This document shows, piece by piece, positions 1-12,732 of a DNA stretch of 64,000 nt. The translations under genes were made by a program, and so were the position numbers. Within the stretch, counting starts at the first letter, position 1; every line of letters begins with the position of its first letter. Below the pieces are notes generated by a model that was not told where the DNA came from, did not search any database, and saw only the letters and a list, made by a program, of their open reading frames with translations. Origin of the DNA: Chloranthus sessilifolius (lineage: Eukaryota > Streptophyta > Magnoliopsida > Chloranthales > Chloranthaceae); the NCBI GenBank assembly GCA_021018995.1, contig CM037590.1:85406097-85470096 (forward strand), given 5' to 3'.

Positions 1-1777
1 TCCTATTAAGTTTTGTTCTGAACCCTCTCATCCTGTCGAGTTGTGTTTTGAGGACATTCATCCTGTCAAACTGAGAAGCCTGAAGCCACTGAACCTGTCG
101 AGCTGCCCTCTGGAGCATTCTATCCTGTTGAGAACCACTCGAGTTTTACATTCTGAAGCTCCATCCACTCGAGGCATGGGTTCTAGCTATCCTATTCGAA
201 CTTTAGGGATATTTTTTAGATTCCACAACACCTAGGGCACACATCCCAATATACTGAGTTGTTCCCCACATCCCGAGGCAACACTAGGTCAAAAATAGGC
301 CACGTCAGCAGGGCATAACTAACTTGAATCTTTCTTTTTTCTGATTGGCCAAAGCATTTCATTGCTTTTTGGATTGTATATATAGTTGTAGGCTGTTTTG
401 TAAAAAACAACCAGGATACTTTGAACATGTTCTCATTTTAGGATTAGGGTTTTCTTTCCTTTTTCATTTTCTCCTTCTTTGCATAGCTCGGCAGCAATGT
501 TGGGTTAAATCCTTGTAGCAGTTAGGTTTATTTTGAGTTGTAATCTCGTATTGTAATAGCATTGTGATCAGTCTTGGAACCTTGCAGAGACTGCAACCTT
601 GAGGGCAGAGTCATTGTAAGTTCCTTTTAGCAATGAACAATCATTTTTAATGCTCCATTTAATATATATTTTTCTTATGTTTATCATTTAGATCTGTATG
701 GGTTTTATGCACCTATTGATGCATGTGTTTATAGTCTTACAAACATAGTGGATGCAGTAATTTTCCTATTCTAGTTTAACCCCTTAACTGAATCACATCT
801 ATGGGATATTTTGTGACCATTTAAGTGGACATGATATAACCCTAAGATTAGTCCAAATCACAGGGCTGAGCTGAATTCTTCTACCTTGTACTTGTGCTTG
901 TAGCCAAGTGAAGAACTGCTGCAGATCTAACTCCTCCTCTGTTTTACAATATTATTTTTAGTGAATAGACCTGGGGTCTTGCAGAGATTGCAGACTTGAG
1001 AGCTAGGTCATTGCAAGCCTCGTTGTAGCAATGACCAGTTGGTTTTAATGAACCATTCAATCTGTGAGTTCTTGTGGTTTCCACTAGATCTTCTTTTACT
1101 GAATGCTTCTATAGATGCATGAGCTTGTAGCGTTGCAAACATAGTGTCTGCAATGGTTTCCCTATTTCAACTTTAACCTCTTGATTGAATAAAATCTCTG
1201 GGATATTCTGTGACCATTTAAGTGGACAGAATATAGCCCTAAGATCAGTTCATGTCTCTGGGTTAGGCTGGATTCTTCTATCTTGCACTTGTGCTTGTAG
1301 CCAAATGAAGGATTGCTATAGATCCAGTTCTTGATCTATTTTGCAGTAAAGATTAGCCCATAGCTGTCTACTTCTCCATATTTTTTATTTTATTTCACCA
1401 AACCACCTTCACTCTCTTCCACCCCATTTCTTTAGATTTAGTTTTTATTTCTGTTTTTATTTTAGTTTGTGACAACCCAAAATCACTCTCTTTACCTTGC
1501 TTTCTAGTTTAGGTTTAGAGTTGTCAGATCTGTAGCAGATCAGGGGATTTACTATTCTACTATTGTGTTTAAATCATCACTCTCTGTAGGACAAACTCTT
1601 ACTTATCAAAACTTGCTACAACAGTCCTAAATCTTGCAGGACTGCGTGTTGTTTTGGTTTTGTGTTCTAATCCCATATTTTTATTCCCCTTTGTTTCTGT
1701 CTTTGCCATTCTCAATTTCCATCATATTTTGATCATCATTTTTATAATAAAAAGTACAAAAACCAATAAACTCAACA
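1..1777 (+). repeat. Athila-like LTR, left copy, 5' end outside window
   Basis: This stretch matches, block by block, the LTR at 4274-6168 and more loosely the LTR pair at 42857-44678 and 52847-54650. Shared blocks include the segment around GACCATTTAAGTGGAC (about 818 and 1212), AAACTTGCTACAAC (about 1610) and the end CTCAACA at 1771-1777. By length comparison about 120 bp of its start lie left of the window. Two similar half-units (about 560-960 and 960-1350) sit inside it, so U5 contains an internal duplication. Its first 200 bp carry a repeated CCTGTCGAG-type motif where the right copy has a CTCGCGCAG array, so the two are strongly diverged: an old element, or two related elements. No gene is present. 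Confidence 0.7.
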
Positions 1778-4273
1778 TTGCCTCCTCCCTCTTCATTTTC
1801 CCGAAAGCGGACAAAGTGGTAAGTGATATTATTTGTGGTGTGTGAGCTGATTTGATATATTCTGCACGTATCTCATTGCTGATGTATAGTGGTCTATTTT
1901 TTGTGCAATTAGGACATAGCACCACTTAGGTTTGGGGGTGTTGTGCCAAACTGCGTGGTTCATGATCTTGGATGTCTTCCATGATATATAGAATCACAAT
2001 TTTATATATATACCCTCAAACCTTGTTTCAAAATCATTAAAAGTTTATTTTGTCGAAGTTTTCAAAATGTAGTCAAAGACGTATGTAAAATTTAATTTTT
2101 TTTAATACCCATGCCATAGTAAAACTATGTTTGTTTAGGATAATTAATCCCAATGTGAACATTTAAGGACTAGTCTGAATTCTGTGCTTAGAAGAGTTTT
2201 ACACCATTCACCATACTTGGGTCTGGAAATCAATGGACTAGTTCAAATCTGGGATTTTAGAAATTTAAGAATCGACTAAAACTAGTGAGCTTTAGAACCT
2301 TTGTCCATCGTTCTTGATGAGTATTGAAAATAATTTGGAGTATCTTTGAAATATGTGCTAAATTGTTTAATTCTCATATATTTCATTTGGTTTGTTGATC
2401 ATGCATTGTTCATATTACTGTACTAGAACTTATTATATTTGAACCTAAAACAAATAGGTATCGTTAGGACCGAGAAAGGAGATGATCAAAGGCCATCTAT
2501 TGGCTCGCTTGTGCCCAAAATGCCCCACCTTATACTCAATTACCTTTAGCACCCCTTTTGAGCCTTATTGAAAATTTTAATTTTTTATTAAGCCACATTA
2601 ACCACACCCCATACCAATGCTGAAAAATGTAAGGCCTTTCACTTAAATCATTGAGAAATTGGGAAAGTAGGATGAGAGCCAAAGAAGAAAATAAAGGGGT
2701 GGGAGATATGCTTATGAGCATGTGGCAAAATTCAAAAGAAGAAAAGGGGAACGAACAGAAAAAGAAGAAAACTATTTGTGAGGTGGCAATCCAAAACAAA
2801 ATGAAGGAATAAAAAGAAGAAAGAGTTGAGAAAAGAAAATAAAGAGAAAATCCTAAAAATTCAAAAAAAAAGGCGAAATACACCCCATGAGTTGAATTGA
2901 AGACCATACCCAGTGAGATTTGGGCCAAACAAATTTCTTTTGACTAGTGTCTTTGACATTTTTTCTGCTCTAAGGAATGATTTACTCAACACTTTGCCAC
3001 TAGAAGTTAGGCACTTCCAAATTGAAACTGATTGACAGCACTCATGACACTAAGGAAATGATTTAAGGCCTTCATTTGGACAATTTGAGATTAAAATTTC
3101 CTATCCTTTGAAACTGGCCTTTGCATACACTCTTTGAGCCGTTAAAATTTCATTTTTCTTCAATAAACACTAGAGTACTTGAACCTAAACCTCATGACCT
3201 GATTAAACCTTACCCTCACTCTGAGAATTCAGAAGGTAAAGGAGAATTTGAAGATAGTTGAAAGGAGTTCAACATTTGGTGGAAGGAGAAGAAAAGAAAG
3301 CCATAAACAGCAGTGTAGCAGTGGTATATGTGTGGCACTTCATTCAAAATAAAAATAAAAATAAAATATAAGTAAAAAGAGGAAAAGAAAGAGAAGTTAA
3401 GAGAACAACTTCATCTGAAAATTGAAAAGAAGAGAAGAAGCTAGCCCCTTCAGATCTGGAAAACATCAAGGAAGGTGAAGCAATGCTGTAATGAAGTACG
3501 TGAAGTCATGAATCACCTCCTCACCTTACTGATTTCTCAATCTTGAATCCATTCTACCCCTTTTATTCTTTATAACCCTCACTCATAAGTCACATTACAA
3601 CTCATCAAAAAGACCTAGTTGATCCAAAGTGAAATGAGCTGTCATGTGGAAATGAGAAGATGTCTAATCTGTGATGAAAGTACTTGAGGATGTCAGAACT
3701 TAGATACAATACACATATTCGTGCTTGCAGTCCCATTTGGGGTCTGTGACTAATCTTGAGCTGATGAGAATGTGAACACCCTTGGATCTTCATTGTGAGA
3801 GATAGCCCTGATAAGGATTGGGTTTAAAATTTAATTTCATCGAGGTTGTATCCACACATGATTTTAGAATTAATAGTGAACTTAGTGTTGATTTTTGCTC
3901 ACTGAATTCCTGATGTGAACTGAATGGTGGTGATGAAAACACATGTTAATTTAGGTTTTAATTATCTGCATTAATGTTGTAATTTCCTCAAATTTTTTAA
4001 GAATAGGTGTGGAATGATGCTTTATCCATTGAAATCTATTTTTGTCATGGGTTGCACTGTAATTAACTTTTTTAATAGTGAAGTTTGTGGGTATCTTCAC
4101 TGAAAACCCTCAGGAGACTTCACTCCTCTACTAGGGATCACATGGTGGTTTAAAAGGCTTGATGCATAAGCTAAATGTATCTGTGCTCCCTATGAAAGTG
4201 GCATTAAAATTTTTAGAGTAATTGTTTAATCTTTCCTTTGCTCAAGGACTAGCAAAGATTAGGTTTGGGAGTG
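1778..4273 (+). mobile_element. Interior of deleted Athila-like element (3' non-coding part)
   Basis: No tRNA primer site, gag or pol is seen after the left LTR, so the 5' interior is gone. What remains matches the 3' non-coding part of the element at 42857-54650. The AGGTTTGGGGGTGT motif near 1927 corresponds to the one near 51276, 2941-3130 corresponds to 51610-51730, and 3625-3830 corresponds to 52230-52400. A polypurine-type tract (AGGTTTGGGAG) ends at 4273, directly before the right LTR. Open frames here are AT-rich and resemble nothing known to me. Confidence 0.6.
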
Positions 4274-6168
4274 TGTTAATCACTGAAAAATATTATTTTT
4301 CACCTCTCAACCTAGCCTTTACTATATCTTTGAGTCATCTAATAATTGTCATTTGAGCATATTTTGTAGTTAGGAATAAAACTGAAGCTTAGTGTAAAAT
4401 TTCACACTTTAAAGGCCAAAATGAGAGAAATTGGAGTCAAGTCTTCAAGCTGATGAGAGAACAGTGAGCACACCATGGTGGTCCCCACCATTGGGACCAT
4501 TTTGCTTGCCTAAAGGGGCCCTAGAAGTCTAACATAGGAAAGAAGGATGGACCCAAGTAGAGGAGACCGCTGCAGCAGGCTGTGCACAGTAGCAGAGAAG
4601 TAGGTGTGACCCTCGCATAGTTAAAACAATTGCCTGGAAAGTCTCTCGCACAAATCTCGCGATGTCCAAGCCTGCAGCACATAAATACCTCGCACAGATC
4701 TCTTACAGTTCAATGGCGGAACAACTTTAAAAAATATACTCGCGCAGTTCTCGTGAGGATCAGAGAGTCAGAAAACCCCCTCGAGCAGTTCTCGCGAGGT
4801 TCAGATACTCCATACATTATCAGCTCACGCAATTCTCATGCAATACAGCTTCAGAAAATCACTCCGCGTAGATCTCGCATAGTTCTCACGCACTTCAAAG
4901 ACGGATCCAACCATGCGAGATACAAATTTGAGCAATTCATCCTAGCGAGGCACGGGTTCTTGACTTTCCATTCAATACACAGGGGCACTTTCAGGATTCC
5001 ACAGCCCCTGTGGCACACGCCCCAATGTGCAAAGTCATTCCCCACTAACCTAGGCACCACTTGGTTATAATTGGCTATAATTGGGCCACATCATCAGAAT
5101 CCTAACTAACTTGAGTTTCTTGCTTTCTGATTAGCCAAGGCACAAAGATATTTTGTCGAAGTTGTATATAAGTTGTAAAAATAGCCAAAAATAGGCATCT
5201 AATGTTTTCCTAATTTTGCTCTGAGCCAAGAGGTTTTCTGTGTTGAGATCACACCTAGGGTTAGGTCATCTTTTTCCCTTTTTCTTCCCTCCTTAGCTGA
5301 GCACTTGCTGACTAAGATCTTTTGTAATAGATCGGACTATTTTTGTACTGTAAAAAGACTGTGAAAGCTTGTAATGGTCTTGAATCTGCATTGACTGCAG
5401 CTTGGAGAGCTGATCATTGTAAGTTTTATATATGCAATGAATGTTGTTTTTATTGATTCATTCGTTCAATGATGTTTTTGCTATTTTTCATCAAGAATTT
5501 CATGGATTGCTTGCACCTATGGATGTAAGAGCTTGTAGCCTTACATGTATAGAAGCTGCAGTGATTTTAATATTCTGATCTCAATCCCTTTGACTAGAAT
5601 CTATCCCTGGAATGATCTGTGACCACTCAGTGGATAGATCACAACCCTAAGACTATTCCATATCATCAGGATTGAATTAGATTCTTTATCCTTACAATTG
5701 GCTTGCAGCCAAATGAAGGAATGGTGTGGATCTGATCCTTTCTCTGCTTGATCAGCCCCTATTTTTGTAAAAATTTTAGTCCCTATTTTATTACATCTCA
5801 CTATTTTCCATTTTATTTTCCAGATCCATTACCATCTCTTTTAAACCCTTTCTGTAATATAGATATGCTCTTTAATTTTCTGTTTTAGTAGATAGTGACA
5901 CCCCAAAACTCCCTCTCTTTACCTTTGCTTTCTAGTTTAGGTTAGTGCTGCCAGATCTGAAGATCTACTATTCACCCGTAGGTTCTTAGATCAACTTTCC
6001 CTATGGGACAAACTCTTCTTAAAACTTGCTACAACAAGCCTTGGATCTTGGAGGATTGTGTTTAGATTGTTGTCTTATGTGCTGATCATTCCATTTCCTT
6101 CTCCCTTTTGTAATCTAATTTTTCTCTTTAATAAAACATAGCACTACCAATCTAAATTTATCTCAACA
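4274..6168 (+). repeat. Athila-like LTR, right copy
   Basis: The LTR begins TGTTAATCACTG just after the polypurine tract and ends TCTCAACA, giving TG...CA ends over 1895 bp. A TATA-like TATATAAG lies near 5165. The U3 part (about 4640-4925) holds a degenerate array of short hairpin units of the form CTCGCG-7 nt-CGCGAG. The open frame at 4630-5070 is a by-product of this array. The target duplication cannot be tested because the left end is outside the window. Confidence 0.7.
4640..4925. repeat. U3 array of CTCGCG...CGCGAG dyads
   Basis: About six degenerate units spaced roughly 45 bp apart occur inside the LTR. The best copies (about 4740-4760 and 4781-4800) read CTCGCGCAGTTCTCGTGAGG and CTCGAGCAGTTCTCGCGAGG, each an imperfect inverted repeat of six bases around a 7-nt loop. 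The array is CpG-rich against an AT-rich background. Confidence 0.6.
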
Positions 6169-7360
6169 GTCAGTTCTCCAACACCGACCGGTCGAAACAG
6201 AGTTTCTGCGCGAGAAATTAGGTTGGACAACCGTCGATGACGCCTAAACTCCGAGATCCTCTCCAAAAATCTCTTCTAAACAATCAGGGTAACTCCAAAT
6301 TGTGTGGATTCCCTTCTAAACTCATCTTCCTTGGAGGATTTTTAGGATCTAAAGAATCCTTGCCATATGTATTTGTTCTAGGGTCGTGTAATCTATAAAT
6401 AAGGACCCTAGGGTTTAGTTTTAGGGGACTCGCACGCCAAAATCTTTCTAGAGGGCTCTGACATGAGTTTCAGTAAATTAGGTTAGGAATAGTCTGAAAT
6501 GGAGGGAGAATGATTGTGATCATCGATTAGAGTCTTCTTCAGTGATGAAGAAGAACTCTGAATCGATGCGTGTGTAAAGCTAAAGCTAGGGATCTTTTGT
6601 AAATTTCAGATGAGTATTCAATAGAGTGTTATTTCTTTTTGCTATTTTTAAATCCCCAGAATGGTATGATTGTATGTTGGAGGTTCCAAGAGTCATCGAG
6701 AACGAGTGATTGTAGAGGTTTATTTCTATTTAACGATACCTCAGTGGCCTTGTAGGGATTGGGGTTGGATTAGGTAGAATACTCGCCGACGAACTAGGCC
6801 ATGTAGGATAGTTTTAATTGGTTACATGCAATGATGCTTAACGATTAGGTTATCTAACTCGCGATTAGATCTCGCTAAGTCATAAATGATGCAACTGAGC
6901 TTATAGCCAGGAGCTAGGATACCAGGCATTTATTATGGGAAAGTTGTAGATTTTATTGGGTGCTAATCTGAAATCTAAGAGAGATTCGTGACTGCCTTCT
7001 CTCCTCTTACTTCAAACTATTTAGATTTTCTTTTATTTGATTTAGTATAAATTAGGAATTTTGATGTTATAAAATATTTCAGACAATAGAAGTTAAATAA
7101 GAGATAGATGGCAAATCCCTATGGTTCGACACCCTTGTACTTGCCCTAGTACATTCAGACTTGTGCACTTGCAAGGTCATATTTTAAGACGATCAAATGG
7201 TTAACCAAAAGGAAAATAAAGAAAATAAAACTAAGAATCTACATCTAGAAATAAAAAAATTTTAAAAAAACTAAGACTATATTATTTTTTGTTATTATTT
7301 TTTTATTCCCCAAACTTAAATAGGACAATGCCCTCATTGTTCACAAAACAGGGGTTACTT
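6169..7360. other. Non-coding repeat debris, LTR-like leader and end fragments
   Basis: No coding region is visible. A CGACCGGTCG palindrome at about 6186 is of the same kind as the array at 13190-13600. The segment near 7090-7190, with runs such as TATGGTTCGACACCC and GTGCACTTGCAAGG, resembles the U5 end of plant LTRs that finish with a GTGCACTTGCA-type block. The family assignment is an inference. Confidence 0.35.
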
Positions 7361-8715
7361 TGTAGACACCCCAATTTTGTCCTCTCAGAGTATACAAACC
7401 TGTTCGGTCAACCATTGACCTTGCCACGATCTCTAGATAAGGACTGACCTTCCCCGAAGACTTTAAAACTCTAAATGCGGGGACTACATACTGAAACAAT
7501 AGTATATGGTCAAGACCCAGGTTGAAGCAATAGCTCTGGGACTCGGACCCAACCCGACCCGACCCAGGAAGACCCAGAATTCCACGCATTTACAAATGCA
7601 CGCAATTCGATTCCACGAGTGGATACACACGCGCAATTGGTCTCACTTGGACCAGGCTCACTCTTCTCGCGAACCGCCTTAGGACCCGAATTTCGCTCAT
7701 TACAATATGCACTTAATCCAATTACACGCAGCGACGGCTGTGTGTAATTAGTCCCACCTGGACTAGGGCATGCCATCTGTTTGTAGACCACCCAAAGACC
7801 CTGATCCCGGGCATATAGAGGTGCACAGAATCGATTCCACGTGTTCTCTTACACGTGGAATCAATCCAGGTGCGGACTGGGACTCTAATTCCCAAGGCTG
7901 CCTAAACTCCCTGACCTCACACGGACACCCCTGTGCGGAATTGGATTCCACACATATCCATATGCGCGGAATTAGTTCCAAAGTACACTGGAACTAGGAC
8001 GCCCCACCCGACCGGTCACTCCCCAGTCAGTGACCGACTGAAAGTGAATTAAGCGCATTATATCATGCGCAAAATCCAATTGAGAACTTATGTTCATGCA
8101 TGGAATTCAGTAATCACGCACACGTCCTCACACGCGAAATTACCTGTACCCTTTCAAAAAGACCCCCTACCTCGCCCAAAGACATCAATTCCAATAGAAA
8201 TCTCCCCTCTCTCGAGCTCAGGCCTCACCGAAGCTCAAGTCCTTTCTCTCTGCGGTCCCGGAAGGAGGAAGAAGCACATGGCTTCAGGCAATCTCTTTCT
8301 AGTTCTTAATTTTCAGGTCTAGTTCTTAGATTTTAATCTAGTTCTTAATTTCTAATTCTAGTTCTTAGATTTTAATCTAGTTCTTAATTTCTAGTTCTGG
8401 TTCTTAGGTTTTAACCTACTCTTCAATTTTTAGTCCTAGTTCTTAGGTGTTAGTCATAGTTCTCAATTTCTAGCTTTAGTTTCTGGTTCTAGTTCATAGT
8501 CCAGATCCAAGGTTTTAATCCTGAAATTCTAAATTCTCATTCCCCAAACTCCTTAATTTTGATCCTAAAATTCCTAACCCTCGATTCAAAATCCAATTTT
8601 CAATCCTTAATATTTAAAAATAGCCCTTAGCCAACCGATTTACCCAAAGGAGCTTACGGAGGGTACCCGAGAACGGGGCCGATCCTCCTTAGCATAACAG
8701 GCCACAACCCCCTTA
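7361..8715 (+). repeat. Gypsy-type LTR of the TGTAGACACCCC family, copy A
   Basis: It starts TGTAGACACCCCAATTTTG and aligns with 56829-58510. Both share an ACTGAAACAATAGTATATGG-type block, cold-spot blocks of GCGCAATT and TAATTAGTCC, a stretch of repeated CTAGTTCTTAG-type units, and the closing block GGAGCTTACGGAGGGTA (8649 and 58446). The 3' boundary is approximate. A perfect 12-bp inverted repeat (arm GATTCCACGTGT, 6-nt loop) occupies 7833-7862 and puts two CACGTG-type motifs face to face. Related GATTCCACACG half-sites recur at about 7608, 7700 and 7930. Confidence 0.6.
7833..7862. promoter_or_regulatory. Perfect 12-bp inverted repeat with CACGTG cores
   Basis: The left arm GATTCCACGTGT (7833-7844) and right arm ACACGTGGAATC (7851-7862) are exact reverse complements around TCTCTT. 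CACGTG is the known plant G-box, bound by bZIP and bHLH factors; that this copy is bound is inference. It lies in the U3-like part of LTR copy A. Confidence 0.5.
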
Positions 8716-8784
8716 TTTTTCTAGTTAGAATAATATTAGGAGACTAACTTAATTAGAATCAGAGTAGCATTAGGAGGCTAAAAG

Positions 8785-9808
8785 TACAAGAGAGTCATTG
8801 CCTACGGTTCCCAACAACTCAAAGATCATGAGAAAAACTACCAGACACATGATCTTGAATTGGCAGCTGTCATTTTTACTCTGAAGATCTAGAGACACTA
8901 CCTCTACAGGGAGACCTTCGAAATATATACTGATCACAAGAGCCTCAAGTACTTATTCACTCAGAAGGACTTAAACATGTGGTAAAGAAGGTGGATGAAG
9001 TTCTTTAAAGACTATAAGTGCTCCATTCAGTATCACCCTAGAAAGGCAAATGTAGTGGCAAATGCACTGAGTCGTAAGTCATCTACCCAACTGTCACACC
9101 TCATCACGACGATCCACAGGTGGCAGTTGTTCAAGGAAATATCGGCATATGACACGAGATTCGAGGTGAGAGAATCAGGAGCCTTAGTGGCTGACATTAC
9201 CATTCGGCCAACATTATTCGACAAAATTCGTGAATTGCAAATGACCGATGAGGAGCTAATGGTCATCAGATGGGGAGTGACTAGTGGTATTAGACCCGAT
9301 TTCTCCATCAAGGAAGATGGTTCGTTAGTATTCAGAGGCCGACTTTGTGTATCAATTGATGCCGAACTTCGACACACCATCCTAGAAGAAGCTCACAAAT
9401 CACGATATGCCATCCATCCTGGTTGTACCAAGATGTACCAGGATTTGAAGAAGAACTTCTAGTGCAGTGGTTTGAAGAAAGACATCACTGAGTATGTTTC
9501 GAAGTGCCTAGTGTGCTAGCAGGTAAAAGTCGATCATCGGAACCCCTCAGGGCTGCTACCACCACTTCCAATACCGGAATGGAAATGGGAGGCTATATCC
9601 ATAAACTTCATCCTTGGATTACCACGGACTATGAAGGGTCACAATACGATCTGGGTAATAGTTGATCGCTTGACAAAGTTAGCTCATTTCCTAATATATA
9701 GCACAAGGTACACTCACAGTCAACTCGCAGAGTTATACCTTAAAGAGATTGTCAACCTTCATGGCATTCCAGTAAGCATCGTGTTAGAAAGAGACTCGAC
9801 GGAACTTT
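8785..9808 (+). pseudogene. Ty3/gypsy pol fragment (RNase H - integrase), dead
   Basis: One reading frame runs through the end of RNase H and the start of integrase. Recognisable pieces are [13 protein letters not shown] (RNase H), the spacer HPRKANVVANALSR, an integrase zinc finger with H-x6-H (AHKSRYAIHPG) and C-x2-C (CLVC), and the core GLPRTMKGHNTIWVIVDRLT. The block IWVIVDRLTKLAHF is typical of plant chromovirus-like gypsy elements. Four in-frame stops at 8890, 8983, 9460 and 9517 each fall where the family normally has Trp or Gln. The first catalytic Asp of the integrase core appears as Asn (SINF). Coding similarity ends near 9808. Gag, protease and reverse transcriptase are absent between the LTR copy A and this fragment. 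Confidence 0.85.
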
Positions 9809-10510
9809 GATCGTAACATGAATGTGAAGTTTGAACTCTGAAACCCTAAATAAGAAATTGCATGACACGTTTTAGATCCTAATATGACATGTTTAAACCT
9901 TGTGATTTCGAATTCAATACTTTGATTTACTTTATGTGATTTACGAAAAATATTTGAAACATAGTCATTGAAATATATGCACTGTCTTGATAAAATGAAA
10001 TTGGTATTGAGTTTTCTCTATTGAGCTTAGACTATTAATTCATCTTGACATTTCATGTCACGGGTGTAGATCTTGATTAGGATCCCGGGCTAGAGGAGGA
10101 CTCTAATTACGTTCCAAAGGCAGAAGAAGATATGCCACCTGAGAATTTCTATCTTTAGGCGTTATTACTGGACTAGGTATATGGGGGTCATTGGTGTGTT
10201 TAAACTTACTCTTTGGACAAGGTGTACTGTGAATCATTGTTTAGGCGACGGTCGGCCGTCACCGGTGGTCATTTAGTTTATGTTCTGTATATATATTTGA
10301 ATCTCAGTTATTGCCTTTGATATCCATTTCGATTTTTCGCATATTGTATGTGTGATATCTGCTTTGAATTCTGCTATGCATCTGACGGTCTGGTTTTCCT
10401 AGAGATCTGCATAGGGGAAAATTGGGTTGTCACAAGCAATTGAATCAGTGAATTCGACGGTCCGATCTTCCTCAAAATCCGTGTGGGAAAAATTGGGTTG
10501 TCACAAAAGG
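9809..10510 (+). repeat. Chromovirus-type LTR debris
   Basis: Two nearby blocks end in TTGGGTTGTCACA (about 10425-10436 and 10492-10504), a common end of chromovirus LTRs. A segment at 10085-10150 (GAGGAGGACTCTAATTACG) resembles the LTR-proximal block at 16615-16660. The paired ends suggest a short internal duplication of about 65 bp. No intact boundaries are seen. Confidence 0.4.
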
Positions 10511-10768
10511 GGTGCTATTGTTATAAAGGTTGCTTTATGTAGCAGGAGATGAGAGAAATGGAGGTATTGATGAGAGAGAATTTATTGTTTCGGTGTTTAC
10601 AGGAAATGAGAGAGAAAAGAAAAACCGATTTGTCATGCCTTTGTATTTAGGAGGCATGAGTCCAAAGTACTCTAAAACTTTCCAAGTGAGTTAGGGTGTT
10701 TTGGTGGCAAGCTAAAATTTGGGTCTAGATTCAGCTCATTTATGGCACCGAATCCCAAAAGTGGAGGA

Positions 10769-10809
<41 letters not shown>

Positions 10810-12732
10810 CAAGAGAGAGGGTCTGGAGGAGTTGCCTTTAGGCAACATAAGGCATCAGATTCGGGTGCAGCCTGTACACCCAAGTTAAAATTGAATTATT
10901 ATTTTATTTTTATTTTTCTAAAAGGGGTGGTCTAGAATGTGTATTAGACATAAACACCATGCTCCGTTAGATGAGGGAGGATATGGTTGAGACTTTCCAT
11001 ATCAAGGAAAATCTTGGACCCAATTAGAAGGATTGGATGGTTGGGATTTGAGTAGCTTGGTAAGGGAGCCAATACTAACCCATCATGACACCCATATGTA
11101 ACACCACACAATTATATAATATGTTTGAAGATTGAGTGTGCCACATGACACATTCTTAAAAATCCTAGGTAGTTGAATCTTGGCGAGTTTTGGAATTGGC
11201 TAAGGTTAAGGTTGGGCTTAGGGTGCACATGATTGCACTTGATCACGCACACCATTCTTTCCATTTTAAATTATTTATTAATAATAACTAAATAATCCTA
11301 TGTGTTATAGGTATAATCCTTGAAATGGTGAGCTCGAACTTGGTTCAGTCTCAGGGTTTGAGTCATGTGCACACGGACACATGCCTCATGTTGAGGCTCG
11401 AGCAGGTATTTAATTTAATTAACCTTGTTATTGGGGGCACACCTACAACTAAAAGGGTGGTCTGACGCCACGTCACATATGTCAAAGGTTTGACCAAGGT
11501 CAAATTGGTTAAAACAATCGCATCCTCATCAAAAGTCAATAATTGAACTACAACGAAAATCAGCATCATTAAAACTACTAACTATTTCTGTTGACTTATG
11601 AATTACTATTTATGTGCACTAAGATCTTGACTTACTACTTTATATTAATTTGAAAAATCTTCAATTACTTTGCTCTCTCTCTCTCCCATGTGCATAGCAC
11701 GTTCACTTATTAGATATTGGTAAAAGGGAAATATGGCACATGATCTTACACCACTAAAATCGTACTTTTTATCTTACACCATTGAAGTGTGATTTATCAT
11801 TATGCCATGTGGTGTACATTTGTGACCAATTTAAATTGTCTGCGTGACAATATCTCAGGTCAAAGAAACATTGTCCAAGTGGAAATCCGTCTAATACGAT
11901 ATACTCCCTCGATTTTATATGAGGGTCAAACTCGGTCAAACTAGGTCAAGCTCAACTAATAGTGTGGCCCATATCCAGTCATATCGAATATGTAATAGTT
12001 TGTCCAACATCGGACTTCTATTCGATTTTGTATTAGATTCTCTATGTGTGAATGATGTTTTATTAATGACCCTTCATAAAATTATATTTGCAAAAAAAGA
12101 TTCATCAAATATTTTCAACCTCCCATAGATTGACAGCACAATAAAAGTTCAATCAAATACAATTACAATACATATACTAAAGTTTAAATAATATTTCTAC
12201 GGTTGTAGCACAATCATCCATTAAACCGATTCTGAGCTTTTCTAAGCTAAACTTAAGAATTATGAGCTTTCTGAGAAAAGCTAGGAATCTGAGTAACTTA
12301 AGAATGCATTTGGGAAAAGATAACAATATGAGTATGCTAGGAATCAACATAATTTTAAGCTTTTCTGGGATAAGCTAAGAAAACACCCGAGCCTTTAGGG
12401 ATTAGGGTTTATTAAAATTGGAATTCATTGTTATGACCCGGGTCTCTTTTGACCCTATTTAATGGTAATAGATCAGAGAAGCACCAAGTTTGGTACTTGT
12501 GTAAGCACTGTGTCATGGCCCACAATTTTTAAATTGGGAAATTTCTATCTATGATTCAACTACGCTAAAATAGCAGCCGAATCCTAAGAAACTTGCTGCT
12601 TTAAAACAACTAAGGCAAGTATTTTAATTCCTTTAATTGAGGGATTTGTTTAGCAATCAATTTGAATCCTAAAAGGACTCTTGCTCCTTTAAGTTAGTCA
12701 ACCTGCCAAGTTTGACTCTTTCTCTAATCTCT
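10511..12732. other. Intergenic AT-rich sequence, no gene seen
   Basis: No protein or RNA gene is recognisable. A perfect (AT)n tract lies at 10772-10808. Small inverted segments around 12225-12380, with alternating GAGCTTTTCT and AGAAAAGCT, suggest a decayed MITE, but its ends cannot be set. Confidence 0.4.
10772..10808. repeat. (AT)n microsatellite
   Basis: An uninterrupted alternating AT run of 37 bp. Confidence 0.95.
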
